From: Ophiocordyceps camponoti-saundersi (nom. inval.)
Lineage: Eukaryota; Ascomycota; Sordariomycetes; Hypocreales; Ophiocordycipitaceae
Assembly: GCA_003339415.1 (NCBI GenBank)
Contig: PDHQ01000007.1
Location: 186,001 to 250,000, forward strand
Direction: 5' to 3'
Length of the DNA: 64,000 nt
Part shown: positions 1 to 11,330 of the stretch, piece after piece
Position numbering within the stretch: position 1 is the stretch's first letter
Layout of the letters: each line of letters opens with the position of its first letter
The notes under the pieces: model-generated
The model's database searches: none
What the model was told of the DNA's origin: nothing
The model's input: the letters and a program-made list of their open reading frames with translations, nothing else
Made by a program: the position numbers and the translations under genes

Positions 1-1
1 A

Positions 2-1145
2 CCCATCTCGGCCATTCCCGCTGCCATCAAGTGCAAGACGAGCCTGCTCTTGGGTCTCTGGGCTTCCGCCGGCGACGCAGCTTTCGAGAACGAGATTGAG
101 GCCTTGAAAAAGACTACGCATCAGTACTGTAGCCAGCTCGATGGGCTCGTGGCCGGCATCTCCGTCGGAAGCGAGGATCTTTACCGCGAGACGCCGACCG
201 GTCATCAGAACAAGGAGTACGCCGGCACGACGCCGACGAACCTCGTCAAATATATCCGCAAGACGAGGGAGGCCGTCAAGGGAACCTGTCTGGAGCAGGC
301 TCCCATCGGTCACGTAGATACGTGGACGGCCTACGCCAACTCGTCCAACGAGATCGTCATCCCCGAACTCGACTGGCTCGGCGTCGACGAGTACCCCTAC
401 TACGAGTTCCAGAAGCCAAATTCCATCGACAAGTCGCCTCAGCTGTTCCAGGCTGCCGTCGGGGAGGTGCAGAACGCCATCGACAGGCTGGGCAAGAAGC
501 AGGAGATTTGGATCACGGAGATGGGCTGGCCTCTTCAGGGCAAGACCACGGGCCAGGCTGAGGCGTCGAAGAAGAACGCTGAGTGGTATTGGAAGCACGT
601 CGCCTGCCCCACCTTTGAGAAGACCAACGTCTGGTACTATACCCTTCAGGACGGTGATGGTGCCAACAGGCCTGATCCTAGCTTCGGGCTTGTCAATGAG
701 TTGGGCGGAAAGCCGCTTATTGACCTCTCGTGCAGCGCCAAGAAGGACTCGCGCGATGAGGAGGATAAGAAGACGGACGGTGGGAAGTCTGCCTCTGGCT
801 CTGGGGACAAGAACAAGGCTGGCTCTGGGAAGGGTGAGGAGGATGAGGCTGATTCCGGGAACGAGGTCGACACCGGCTCCAGCTCCGGCAAAGGCAAAGG
901 CAAAGGCCAAGGCTCCGACATTGGCTACGGCTCGGGCTCGGGTCCCGCCTCTGGTCAAGATTCCGGGTCTGAGTCTGGCCCCAGCTCTGGTTCCGAGTCT
1001 GGGTCTGGCACTGGCTCCGGTTCTGACTATGGCTCCGGCTCCGGCTCCGGCTCTGGCTCCGGCTCTGGCTCCGGCTCTGGCTCCTCTTCCGACTATGGCT
1101 CAAAGTCTGGCTCGGGCTCGGGCTCGGGCTCCAGCTCTGGCTCCA

Positions 1146-1188
<43 letters not shown>

Positions 1189-1402
1189 CTCCGGCTCCAA
1201 CCCTGGCTCCGGCTCCAAACCCGGCCCGGCCGTCAACCCTCCCGTGAACCCCTACCCCGCCGGCGGCTCCAACTCCAGCGCCAACGGCAACCAAGGGAGC
1301 GGACATTCCAGCCCCTCCACCGTCGCCCAGGCGGCCGGAAGCCAGCTCAACTCGCTGGGGGCCGCTGCCGTCGCGCTCGTCCTTGCCGTCGCCATTCTGT
1401 AA
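2..1402 (+). CDS. GH17 glucan endo-1,3-beta-glucosidase, GPI-anchored (5' truncated by window)
   Basis: The open frame is already running at base 2, so the N-terminus lies outside; 466 residues are visible. The first ~230 match a GH17 catalytic barrel: GISVGSE carries the expected acid/base Glu and WITEMGWP the nucleophile Glu. Family knowledge: these enzymes hydrolyse or remodel wall beta-1,3-glucan. After ~residue 240 the chain becomes an acidic, then Ser-Gly linker built largely of GS dipeptides, followed by a Pro/Asn-rich segment and a hydrophobic tail ([13 protein letters not shown]) after small residues, as in GPI-anchored wall proteins. The linker is unusually long and is encoded by a hexanucleotide-like repeat, so its length is probably variable between strains. 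No intron is visible. Placement in the EglC/BTGE-like fungal group is by overall design only. Confidence 0.9.
928..1215 (+). repeat. GGCTCC/GGCTCT coding minisatellite (Gly-Ser linker)
   Basis: About 290 bases of imperfect GGCTCN repeats encode Gly-Ser, interrupted by a few Asp-Tyr and Lys codons. The repeat also keeps other frames open, which yields spurious Pro-Ala and Arg-Ser ORFs on both strands. Confidence 0.9.
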
Positions 1403-1918
1403 AACTAAAACCAAGTTTTGAATTGTTTTTTTTGTTTTTTTCTTTCCTTTCTGGGAGGAAGGGGCGAGTCTTTTACATTTTGTGTATATATGGACAAATT
1501 TATTCACCTGGCATAAGATGAAGCAGAGGATGAAGAAGAAGAAGAAGAGGAGTAAGCAGAAGAAAGGGGGCGTAAAAAGAAACGACGCTGTCTAAACTCA
1601 AAGCCTTGCTCGGCGATGGTTGCATTGTCGGTGTTTCCGGAGCCGCGTTAGTAGTTGACTTCCTGTCTACCATGCTACTCGGCAAACTCTCGCGCGCTTT
1701 CACGGTACAGTCATATCATCATCAATCGCCCCCCATGTCACATCTTCAGCCTGGAACGGACCGCAGTAGCCGTGACACGGTAAGCCGCAAAGATGAGCCC
1801 CAGGGTAGGTGAGTTTTTTCTAATCCTTGGCTTTATTTTCGTCGTCTTTCGCTCTCTAGCCACCTCATCCATCCTCTCGCTTCGATCGTCACGTCCTTCT
1901 ACCGCTCAATTGTCAGCG
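1403..1918. other. intergenic, 516 bp
   Basis: This holds the 3' flank of the glucanase and the upstream region of the ZIP gene. A short GAAGAA-rich patch lies near 1525-1565. No gene or RNA is supported. Confidence 0.6.
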
Positions 1919-3407
1919 ATGCGACTCAATATACATATCTTGGCAGTGGCGGCTTCACTGCTCACCGTGTCCGTGGCGCATGGCGTTCACAGCCTCAGTC
2001 TCAGCGAGCTGGAAGGACAGCTTCAGGTGCGCCGCCTACCATGAAGACGCGCCGGGAAAGGCTTTTCAGACTGACATATCTATCTGTCGGGCGTGGGAGC
2101 AGACATGCTCCGTCGTTCAGCAGCTTAATGCGGCCAAGGCTCAGCACCATGCTTCACACCCGCCTTCGTCGACGGCGCGTCTCTTCGGCATGTTATTCCC
2201 CAGCTCACGACCGGCCATCAACGCGTTACTGGCGACGCTGTACATCTCCGGCCCGCCCAACTTCCTACTGGCTCTGTGTCCGACCAACATCGATCCGTCT
2301 TCGTTGAGCGTCATGGTGGCCTTTGCCGTGGGCGGCTTGCTCGGCGACACCCTCTTTCACCTGCTGCCGGAGATTTTCCTGGGCGAGGACGACGACGAGA
2401 GGGCGAGGTTGGTTCTCGTCGAGCCGAATCGGAACTTGCTCCTGGGTCTCGGCATCTTGGTCGGCTTCATGACTTTTGTCGCCATGGATAAGGGGCTGCG
2501 TATCGCTACTGGCGGCGGGTCGGCGCATGATCACGGTCATGGACACGCGCATCAGACTTCTGATGCTGCGACCTCGATGACGACGGGCGCGACACACGTC
2601 GTTCCTGGTCAGGTCAAGTCGAGGAAGAAGAAGGACAAGACTGAGCGAGATGCCACCAAGGGGGTTGCTGAGCACGAGGACAGCAAACAGGCCGTCAATC
2701 CGAGCGTGAAGCTAGGCGGCTATCTCAACCTCATGTACGCCACCCTTACTCCCCCTTTTTCTTGGGTTCCGAAGTTGTTCCTCGTCGGCTGACGTGATTT
2801 CTGGGCAGCGCCGACTTTACTCACAACATCACCGACGGGCTGGCCATGTCCGCCAGCTTTTACGCCTCGCCGACGGTGGGCGCAACGACGACCATGGCCG
2901 TCTTCTTCCACGAGATCCCGCACGAGGTGGGCGACTTTGCACTGCTCGTCCAGTCTGGCTTCTCGAAGCGCGCGGCCATGGCATCGCAGTTTGTCACGGC
3001 GGTGGGCGCCCTACTTGGCACCCTCATCGGCATCGCGGTACAGGAGATGGGGGGTGGCGGCGGCGGCGGTAAGGACGAAGCCATGCCTCGCGACGGTGGG
3101 CTATGGGGGACAAGCCTAGTAAGTTTTTTGCCAAAGGGAAGGGGGGGGGGGGCTTTGGTTACCCTTTCTTGGTACTTCTACCGTTTTGTCTACTGGCGTC
3201 TGACCGTTTCCTTTTGATAAACAGAGCTGGGGCGATATGTTGCTGCCCTTTACGGCGGGCACGTTCTTGTATGTCGGCACGGTTGCCGTCATACCGGAGT
3301 TGTTGGAGACGGGGCCGAGGAAGATGGAAGAGCTCCGTAAGACGGTGGTGCAGTTCGCGGCGGTGGCGGTTGGCGCAGGGGTTATGCTGTATATCTCGTG
3401 GCATTGA
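1919..3407 (+). CDS. ZIP-family zinc transporter, KE4/SLC39A7-like
   Basis: Four exons, 1919-2026, 2121-2734, 2809-3118 and 3225-3407, join in frame to 404 residues. Introns are 94, 74 and 106 bp with GT..AG ends, each with a CTGAC motif. The start gives a signal-like N-terminus ([20 protein letters not shown]). ZIP hallmarks appear only after splicing: [15 protein letters not shown] in TM4, built across intron 2, and [13 protein letters not shown] in TM5, which supply the metal-coordinating His/Asn/Asp/Glu residues. A His-rich cytosolic loop (HDHGHGHAH, near residue 170) followed by a Lys-rich stretch separates TM3 and TM4, and TMs 6-8 close the protein. This pattern fits the LIV-1/KE4 group, whose yeast member Yke4 moves zinc across the ER membrane; location here is inferred. 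The last exon ends in YISWH. Confidence 0.9.
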
Positions 3408-3471
3408 TAACCGGACATACGGATACATGCACATACTCATATTTACACACCTGCATTGAAACCACAATGTT

Positions 3472-3645
3472 TGTGTGTGTGTGTGAGCGTGTATGTATGT
3501 ATGTAGGTATGATTGTACCTAGGTATGTATGTATGTATGTGCCTATATTTGTTTGTCTTTGCATATGCATACGATGTTGGAGCGGGAGAGGGAGAGAGAT
3601 GGAGGGAGAGAGAGAGCGATGGAAAGAGAGAGTGACAGAGAGATG
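3472..3645. repeat. GT/ATGT tract followed by GA tract
   Basis: About 65 bases of TG and TATG repeats are followed, after a short unique segment, by a GA-rich polypurine tract of about 65 bases. Both lie within 250 bp of the ZIP gene stop codon. Confidence 0.85.
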
Positions 3646-4840
3646 GATGCGGGTGAAAATGTACAAGGCCTTTGCTTTGGGAGTCTGAGTGCCTCGAAGC
3701 GTGCGTTTATTTTAGAGTTGCTTGGCAGGATGTGTTGTATAACGGGAACCCTGTTGGAGCTTGCAGCGAAGACGTTACCGTAGTATTCGCAGGCATGCAG
3801 GTAGGGATATGTCTGTGCATACTGTATTGATTGCATGATGGATGCATGCATGACGACAGTGCTCTTCATCCTGTAGGTTGCAGGACAAGATTTACACACA
3901 TGTGTATAAATCAACAGGCAAATGGCTCACACCCTCATCAGTTTGCCTTGAAAAAGCGCTGAAGGAAGGCAAACGATGTACGGATACAGATATGAATGTA
4001 TGTATGAATGTACTATGCATGCACATACCACAGTATGAATGTTCATATGCTGTATCTATGCACATACATACATATGTATGTATATAAGTCTGTACTATGT
4101 AGTCCGTAGGGGCTCCGAGGAAAAAGGGATAAGAGAGGATGACAGGTCGTCCTCGTGGGCGGGAGAGACGCTAGCCGTAGACGGAGATGAGGCGACACAT
4201 GGCGCAGTAGCGTTTCTCAGCAGTTTGTCTCAAGGGTCGACGAGCCTATGTATGTATGTAAGTATGTATTTTTCGTTGCCGGATCGCCGCGGATATCTGC
4301 GGGCGAAGGGGAATCATCAGGTAGCGAGCGAGCGAGACCGGACAACGGGGCACACACCTACGACCCTGGACCGGGACTCGGCACTTGCGTGCTCGCTGGC
4401 GTAATCGTACTATATTACAAATATCGTGATGAATGTACAGGTATGTATGTATGTATGTATGTGCGTATGCACGACGAAGGCACACTGTGGTGTATCATGC
4501 CTACTACTTACCTACCTACTATTGATAGGTAGACGTTGATGATGCTAGCGCTGGTGTTGGTGCTGGTGAAAGCTGATGAAGCTGGTCCTCGCCATGATGT
4601 GTGTGTAAGTGGGTGATGAGCCCCGATGATGATGACCACCGATGACTCATGAGAAGACGCTCCTTGTTGGCCTTGGCAGCGGGAATCGACAGCCTGGATT
4701 GCGCGCATCCCCCCCCGCTTTTTTTCTTCTCTTAACAAGGGAGTTTACAAGGAGAGCGGGCGAGCTTGTTGGTCTCGACCGAGCGGATGGATGGACGGAT
4801 GGGTGGGACGCCTTCTGGAGGGGTCCACTGTGCCTTTGTG

Positions 4841-4920
4841 CGAGGAGGAGGAGGAGGAGGAGGAGAAGGAGGAGGAGGAGGAAGAAGAGGAGGAGGGGGA
4901 GGAGGAGGAGGGGAGAAAGG
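4841..4920. repeat. GGA/GAA polypurine tract
   Basis: About 80 bases of nearly pure purine (GGA, GAA) on the plus strand. It keeps several frames open and so produces poly-Glu, poly-Gly and poly-Arg ORFs that are not genes. Confidence 0.85.
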
Positions 4921-5969
4921 TCGAGGTATTAGTGTTGGCCGTGTGTATGTACGACGGAGTTGATGTCCTTTTCTCCGTACTTACATACTTACATATCTCT
5001 CCTATTCATAGTTTATTCATAGGATCAAAGTTGGGATTCTGGTCGATTCCTTCATCAAGCATCCTCCTGACCACTTCTGCACCGTGCGCTTAGACGAAAA
5101 GGGGAGTTTCGCGCGCGCGCCTCAACACCACTTCTTTCGCTATCCGCCGTCAGATATCGCGACCGGCAACCATCTGCCGCCCACCCTCACCAAGCTACTC
5201 ACTCCTCTAACTTGCTTTCATATGAGGTATGAGGTATGAGGTATGTTTGTATGTATGTACATATGTATGTCAGTGATAGGTGGCATGCGAGAGATGAATC
5301 GTACAACATTGTATGTCTGTCTGTTGTAGCTACCTACTACAGTCTACCACTATGTGCGCACGCACACAGTCCTTCACACTGTATGTACATACCAGCATTA
5401 TCATGATGGCCGATAAGGTTTAAAAGACCTACCTTTTCAACTGCCCGCTCTTTACAACGGGGCCCTTCTTCTGGAGCTCGTCACTTGCACACCCACCTCC
5501 ACCCTCCGCCCTGCTTTTCATTCCCTATATCCCTCTCTTTCTCTCCTCTGGCATCTGCCTGGCATTCTCTCTCTCTCTCTCTTCCCCTCTCTCCCCAACC
5601 CTCTCCTCTCTCTATATCCCTCTCTCTCCTCCTCTCTCGCGCGGTCACTCGAGAAACAATCGACAGTTAAGAAAAAGCCAATTCGACGGTAGAAAAAGGC
5701 AATTCGACAGGAGAACGGCATCGAGTCTCTCATCTCTCCTCCAATCTCGGTCAACTTTCCCTCCCATTATCCGGAATTCAGCTATTTGCTGGTGGTGGCC
5801 TGTCTCCTCCCAGGACGACGACACCACCGCCGGCCGCAATCAACTCTCCCACATAGATACACACCAACACACGAGCGCATACACATACGCGCGCGCACGC
5901 ACAAATACACACACACACACACACATACACACACATCTCCCCATACCGACACCCCAGAATCAGAGGGCA

Positions 5970-7436
5970 ATGGTATCCCAGCACAACGTCGACGCCGTCA
6001 TTCCTCGCCTCACCTCCCGATCCAAGCCCGCTACCCAGCACAAGCCGTCCATCTTGATCGAGATTCACGGCCACTACAGCTCCAAAGTCTACACCTCGGG
6101 CTCTACCATCTCCGGCAGCGTCATCATCTGCACCCATCGCCCCACTCCTTTCCATGACTTGGACATCATCTTCACCGGCATCGCCGCCACCCGTCTGGAC
6201 TTTGTCCAGCAGTACCCTTCACACTCCTTTCGCCCCTTCTTGAAGCTGCGCATGCCCATTCGCCGCTCCGCTCTCCCCGAGACCAAGGTCTTCGAGGCCG
6301 GGACGCTCTATTCGATCCCCTTCAACTTCGTAGTCCCCCATCAGCTCACCCTGAGCGTCTGCACCCATCCTTGCAGCTCCCCCGCCGTTCGCGAACATCA
6401 CCTGCGCCTACCCCCGACCGTCGGCTTCTGGGAGGCCGACGACCAGGCGCCCGAGATGGCCCAGATCGAATATTCCATCAAGGCCAGAGTCTATCGCAAG
6501 TGCGAACCCGGCGGCTACCAGCAAAAGTTCATGGAGGGCTACCACATGCTCAAGGTCCTGCCCGCCCTCCCAGAGGATGCGCCTCTCGACATCACCCCCC
6601 GTGACGAGCGCTACAGCCTCTACAAGTGCAAGACGATACGCAAGAGCCTGTTTTCCGCAAAGGCCGGCAAGCTCATCGTCAAGGCCTCCCAGCCTGGCGC
6701 AGTCATGCTCACCCCGGACGCCCACAGTGCTTCGACGACAACGGTGAGGATCGCCTTCGAGTTCTTCCCGGCCTCCTCCCATCACACTCCGCCCAAGCTC
6801 TCCTTCGCGACGGGAAAGCTTACCTCGGCCACCTTTTTCGGTGCCGCACCCACCGATTTGCTGCCCAACCTCGGCAGCCGGTCCGTCTACACTGCGAACC
6901 CGTCTCTGAGCTACACGACCACCACCGGACTCTTCTCCCACTGCTTGGTCGGCATGACCTGGCACCAGCGCGACACGACGGGTCGCCGAGACTCGGGCTA
7001 CTCGAGCCTGAGCTTCGACGAGAACGGTTACGATTCGGACGGCTCCGAAGGTCGCGCCGGTGGATGCCGGAACCGATATTCGTCTCTGGTCGAGATACCC
7101 TTCACCATCCCCATGTCGAACCGCAAGCTCTTTCTGCCCACCTTTCACTCGTGCCTCATCTCGCGCACCTACACGCTACACGTCAGTCTGTCTGTCGGCG
7201 CGACCAATGCGACGATAAACCTGGCGGTACCCCTGCAGATTGGCGTCGACGCCGTCCACCCGTCGCACCTTTCCGACGGCCTTCCGAGCTTCGAGACGGC
7301 CATGGCGGAGGAGGAAGAGGCCGAGGCCGATGCCCATCTGCAGCCGCGCATCATCCGCATTCCCGAAAGCCTGGGCCAGCAGCGCATGCTCCCCGGGTAT
7401 GACGAGCTCAGCCCGCGCGTCATTGCCGTGACTTGA
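5970..7436 (+). CDS. Arrestin-like (alpha-arrestin fold) protein
   Basis: A single-exon ORF of 488 residues. The N-terminal ~180 residues look like the arrestin beta-sandwich of fungal arrestin-related proteins: an early strand (ILIEIHGHYSSKVYTSGSTI), a SGSVII strand, later SIPFNFVVPHQL, then QIEYSIKARVYR. A conserved-looking LPPTVGFWE lies between them. The C-terminal part contains a second sandwich-like region and an acidic stretch (AEEEEAEADA), and the protein ends near LPGYDELSPRV, a Tyr-Pro-poor variant of the tails that recruit Rsp5-type ubiquitin ligases. Family knowledge: fungal alpha-arrestins act as adaptors for ubiquitination and endocytosis of membrane transporters. The exact orthologue cannot be named. 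CA and CT repeats lie directly upstream. Confidence 0.75.
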   Translation: MVSQHNVDAVIPRLTSRSKPATQHKPSILIEIHGHYSSKVYTSGSTISGSVIICTHRPTPFHDLDIIFTGIAATRLDFVQQYPSHSFRPFLKLRMPIRRSALPETKVFEAGTLYSIPFNFVVPHQLTLSVCTHPCSSPAVREHHLRLPPTVGFWEADDQAPEMAQIEYSIKARVYRKCEPGGYQQKFMEGYHMLKVLPALPEDAPLDITPRDERYSLYKCKTIRKSLFSAKAGKLIVKASQPGAVMLTPDAHSASTTTVRIAFEFFPASSHHTPPKLSFATGKLTSATFFGAAPTDLLPNLGSRSVYTANPSLSYTTTTGLFSHCLVGMTWHQRDTTGRRDSGYSSLSFDENGYDSDGSEGRAGGCRNRYSSLVEIPFTIPMSNRKLFLPTFHSCLISRTYTLHVSLSVGATNATINLAVPLQIGVDAVHPSHLSDGLPSFETAMAEEEEAEADAHLQPRIIRIPESLGQQRMLPGYDELSPRVIAVT

Positions 7437-8523
7437 TGTGATTTATGGCGAAACGTGGACTTGCAGTGTCACGTATCATCGAAAACGGTCCCGTGTCTTT
7501 TCTCTCTCTCTCTCTCTCTCTTCCTCTCTCATATATGGCTCATAATCAGTTCATCACATTTCGTCGTCGACCATGCAGATGTGTAAGTTTACTTGGGGGG
7601 AGGCAAAGAAAACCGGCGCGGCGAAACAGGTTCTTAATATCGTTTGTTCTTCTTTTGAATTCTTCGAGCGTGGCGTTTCCCCTCATGTTCATTTTCATCT
7701 CATTTCCTTATATGTGCATCTTCGTGGGATTGGTTTGCATGTGACACGGATGAGGGCCCTGACGATGAGGACGATGGGCGAAGGGACGGCACGAGGACGT
7801 ATCTTAGTAGTATGTATGTAATTGCCTGTTAGTGGTGCCTCGAATACCATTTACCTACCTATATTAAAGACAGCTGAATATGTTGACGTATGTTTGTCGT
7901 TTCGTTTGGACCCATATCTGTAGTGTGTATGTATGTATATGCATGTAGCCTGTAGGTTAATAGACGTTGACTGCATAACTCTGATGATGTGTTGGATAAG
8001 CCGTTACTTACCTACTAAGCACGGTAGTTGAAGCCTTGAAGGCAGGTAGTTAAAGTGGAAGCATGTACGGATATCGTATGCATGAACAGTTTGGTCGGCA
8101 GCTGAAAACGGAGTACGTAAGAAGCCGACGTCGACGTCGAATACACCGTACCAAGGCAGAAGCTCGGTTCGCTCCGAAACGTGGTAGTGCAAGTCAAGCC
8201 GTAACACAGTATGACTATGTCATCTTCGTACGTGCTAATCCCGAGCACTCCTTGTCTGTACTCTTTGCAACTGCCCTCTGAGTCCGACCTTCGTATTAGA
8301 GATTCCACATCCATTCTCCCCCCGGGCCTCATCTTCAAAGGCACGCCTTATAGAAACGACATACATACAGATATACAGCATCACGGAAATTCTAGGCCAA
8401 AATATCGACGACATCAGCTTCATCTCATCTCATCTGCTATCGTCTCCCGCGCTATCCGACTCCCTAGAGCCTCGGCTCCGGCTGTGCGCGACGTGCGACG
8501 GAGCTTTCGTCGTACGCGAAGCC
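7437..8523. other. intergenic, 1.1 kb
   Basis: It contains a CT tract at 7501-7530, ATGT repeats around 7808-7945, and TACCTACCTA-type motifs near 7850-7860 and 8006-8012. The frame that is open from 8211 runs into the TM9 gene but lacks a signal peptide, so it is treated as leader sequence. Confidence 0.6.
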
Positions 8524-10788
8524 ATGGTTCGGCTGCTTCGCGGCGGTCTGTTGCCTTTGGGTCTGCTGTGCCTCGTCGAGGGCTTCTATATCCCGGGTAC
8601 GGCGCTTTTCGTCTCCTTTCTCTCTCTCCCCCTTTTACTGACGACCACCTACCCAACTCTACAGGCTGGTCCATCAAGTCGTACAAAGAAGGCGACCAGG
8701 TGCCTTTGCTGGTAAACAAGGTCTACTCAGACAATTCGCAGCTTCAGTATGCCTACTACGACCTTCCCTTCGTGTGTCCGCCTACCGGTCGTACCAAGGC
8801 TACGGCCGGTCTTCTCAGCGGACAGAGCATCCCTCTCAACCTCGGCGAAGTCCTCCGCGGCGACCGGATCAGGGCATCAGACATGGAGCTTGTCATGGGT
8901 CGGGACAAGAAATGCACCTTTCTCTGCAACAAGGAGCTGCCGCGCCGTGAACTCGGTCGTACCAGAGACATGGTCCGCGACGGTTACCTGACCGAGTGGA
9001 TCGTCGACAACCTGCCCGGCGCCACAAGCTTCGTCACGACGGACAAGACGAAGAAGTACTACGCCGCCGGCTTCAAGCTGGGCTATACAGAAGCCTCTCC
9101 CTCTACGGGGAAGCTTCGCTATTTTCTGCACAATCATCACACCATCGTCATCCGACACCGCAAGGCGCCCGGTCGCGGGGGCGAGGAGGGGGAGCGCATC
9201 GTCGTCGCTTTCGAGGTCTATCCCAAGAGCGTCGGGAGCGATAACGCGAGAGATGACTCAGGATGTCCGGTAGATCTGCAGCACATCAAGGGCGGCTTCG
9301 AGCTTAGCCTCTCTACCAATAAGTCAGACCAAGCTGCAGATGAAGATGCGGACGATGACGACGGCGACGACAATAGATCGCTGACCATCCCTTATACGTA
9401 TTCGGTCTACTTCCGCGAAGACGACAGCATCGAGTGGTCGCGTCGATGGGATCTGTACTTTGTGAACCAGGAAGAGGGCTCGCGCATCCACTGGCTGGCC
9501 CTGGTCAACTCACTCATCATCTGTGGTCTCCTCAGCGGCATCGTTATGCTGATCCTGGTCAGGAAAACGTCGCGCAGAGAGGCTGGGGTGGAGGATGGCA
9601 AGATCCGAATGCGAAAGGTGCGCCGCGACAAGACGTCGGGACTACTGACGGATGGCAATGACGGCACCGCATCTGATGGCGACGGCAACGATGACGACGA
9701 CGACGACGACGACGATGACGATGAGGCGCTCGAGGACGCGACCGGATGGAAGCTACTGCACGCCGACGTGTTTCGCAAGCCGCCAATGGGCAACTTGCTG
9801 GCACCGCTGGTTGGCTCGGGTATGCAGCTGCTGTTCGTGTCGATCGGGCTGGTGCTCCTTAGCGCGGTGGGCGTGTTGAACCCAAGCTTCCGAGGCGGCT
9901 TCATCAGCGTCGGCGTGGGACTCTTCATCTTCGCCGGCCTCTTCTCCGGCTACTTCTCGGCCAGGGTGTATCGCAGCTTCGACGGCACCGACGAGCGAGG
10001 CAACGCATTGGTGACGGCGACACTCTTTCCCGGGCTGGCTTTTGGCCTCGCGTTGGTGCTCAACCTGTTCGTGTGGGCGCAGGCGTCGAGCACGGCGATG
10101 CCGCTGGGGACGCTGGTGGCCATGGTAGCCCTCTGGCTCTGCGTCCAGGTGCCGCTGGTCCTGGCCGGCTCGTGGATGGGCCAGGGCCGGCCGTGGGAGC
10201 ACCCTACGCGGACGGCGCCGATAGCGCGACAGGTTCCCCGGCAGGCTTGGTACGCGCGGCCGGTGCAGTCGACGCTGCTGGCTGGCCTGATGCCGTTCGT
10301 CGTCATCTTCATCGAGCTCTTGTTCGTCTTCCAGGCCGTCTGGCAGGACAAGAGCGGCTACTACTACGTCTTCGGCTTCCTGGCGGCCGCGTCGGCGGTC
10401 CTGGTGGTGACCATCGCCGAGGTGTCGGTCGTGACGGTCTACATGCAGCTGTGCGCCGAGGACCATCGTTGGTGGTGGAGGTCGTTCATGGCCGGGGGCG
10501 GAAGCGCCGTCTGGGTCTTTGGCTACTGCGCCTGGTGCTACGTCTTCAAGCTTCACATCGGAGGCTTCGTCAGCGGGATGCTGTTCTTCGCTTACAGCTT
10601 CATGGCTTGTTGCGTGTACGGGCTGCTGGCGGGGACGGTGGGCTTTCTGAGCGCTTATGCGTTTGTTCGCCGGATGTACGGGTAGGTTTCCTTTTTCTTC
10701 TGGTCCTCGCTCGCCCTCTTTTGGTCCCCTTTCTTCCGTCTTTGGTTCTGATGAGGTGGTTTCTTGTAGGTCCATCAAGGTGGATTGA
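8524..10788 (+). CDS. TM9 superfamily (nonaspanin, EMP70-like) endomembrane protein
   Basis: Three exons, 8524-8596, 8665-10681 and 10770-10788, give 702 residues. The ATG at 8524 starts a signal peptide (MVRLLRGGLLPLGLLCLVEG); splicing the 68-bp intron makes GFYIPGWSIKSYKEGDQVPL, the normal mature N-terminus of the family. A ~280-residue lumenal domain is followed by TM1 (IHWLALVNSLIICGLLSGIV), an acidic cytosolic loop with 11 consecutive Asp, and eight more hydrophobic segments. The decisive feature is the 3' intron at 10682-10769: it removes an in-frame TAG and adds a 19-base last exon encoding SIKVD-stop, the KxD Golgi-retention/COPI tail typical of TM9 proteins. Stopping at 10685 would lose this signal. 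Family role: sorting and localisation of membrane proteins in Golgi and endosomes. Confidence 0.93.
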
Positions 10789-11330
10789 AGGAAGGAGAGT
10801 CTATATCATCAAAATGGGAGAAGAGGGACAAGGAGAAGATGAGGACGACGACGATGCAGAATGCAGAGAAAGAGGAAGAGAAGAAGATGGTTCTGAAGAA
10901 GAAGAAGAAGAAGAAGAAGGCGAAGAAGGCGAAGAAGGCGAAGAAGGTGAAGAAGGTGTTGGTGGTGTTGGTGGTGGTGGTGGTGGTGATGATGATGATG
11001 ATCAGATGGCGACTCCATCGTGCGATGTGAGCACGATCGCGACGACGGCGGACATCAATGGAGCACAAGCCCGCGCTCATCTCGGTTGAAACATACATTT
11101 ATGATTTGAAGGCATCGGGAAAAGCCGGATACGACCACTTGCCTCCGGTTACAACGCTGTTGCCCGCAAGTCAGTACCGAGCAATCTTTGTCAATTCTGA
11201 CTGTCCCGGTGCGCCGGCTTACGATAGTCGACGACTAAGACGAGGAGACACTCACAACTAGAAAAGTCGACGACGAAGACGAGGAGACTCTGACAATAGT
11301 CGAAGACGAAGACGAAGAGATAAAACAATC
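10789..11330. other. intergenic with polypurine, GGT/GAT and tandem repeats
   Basis: It holds AAG/GAA repeats (10895-10955), GGTGGT/GATGAT repeats (10956-11005) and a triplicated element just before the decarboxylase start. The repeats keep long ORFs open in several frames; none resembles a protein. Confidence 0.7.
11226..11330 (+). repeat. three imperfect copies of an AGTCGACGACGAAGACGA-like unit
   Basis: Copies start near 11226, 11265 and 11298 and end directly before the decarboxylase ATG at 11331. The third copy is the most diverged. They lie in the likely 5' UTR or core promoter. Confidence 0.65.

Larger units (their letters stand above)
3408..5969. other. 2.5 kb gene-free region rich in microsatellites
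   Basis: Only low-complexity tracts and short unsupported ORFs are visible: GT/ATGT repeats at 3472-3541, a GA-rich tract at 3579-3645, ATGT runs near 4246-4268, 4441-4461 and 5235-5268, a GGA/GAA purine tract at 4841-4920, a CT-rich tract at 5561-5645 and CA repeats at 5905-5935 just before the arrestin-like start. The right-hand end probably includes that gene's promoter and 5' UTR. Confidence 0.65.

Noticed and set aside
615..1247. Pro/Ala/Leu-rich ORF in the glucanase
   Set aside because: It is a second frame of the GGCTCN repeat.
8211..8523. Upstream in-frame extension of the TM9 ORF
   Set aside because: It reads through the first intron and lacks a signal peptide; the ATG at 8524 plus splicing gives the family N-terminus.
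10073..11089. 338-codon plus-strand ORF overlapping the TM9 gene
   Set aside because: It is out of frame with conserved TM9 helices and ends in repeat-encoded poly-Glu/Gly.
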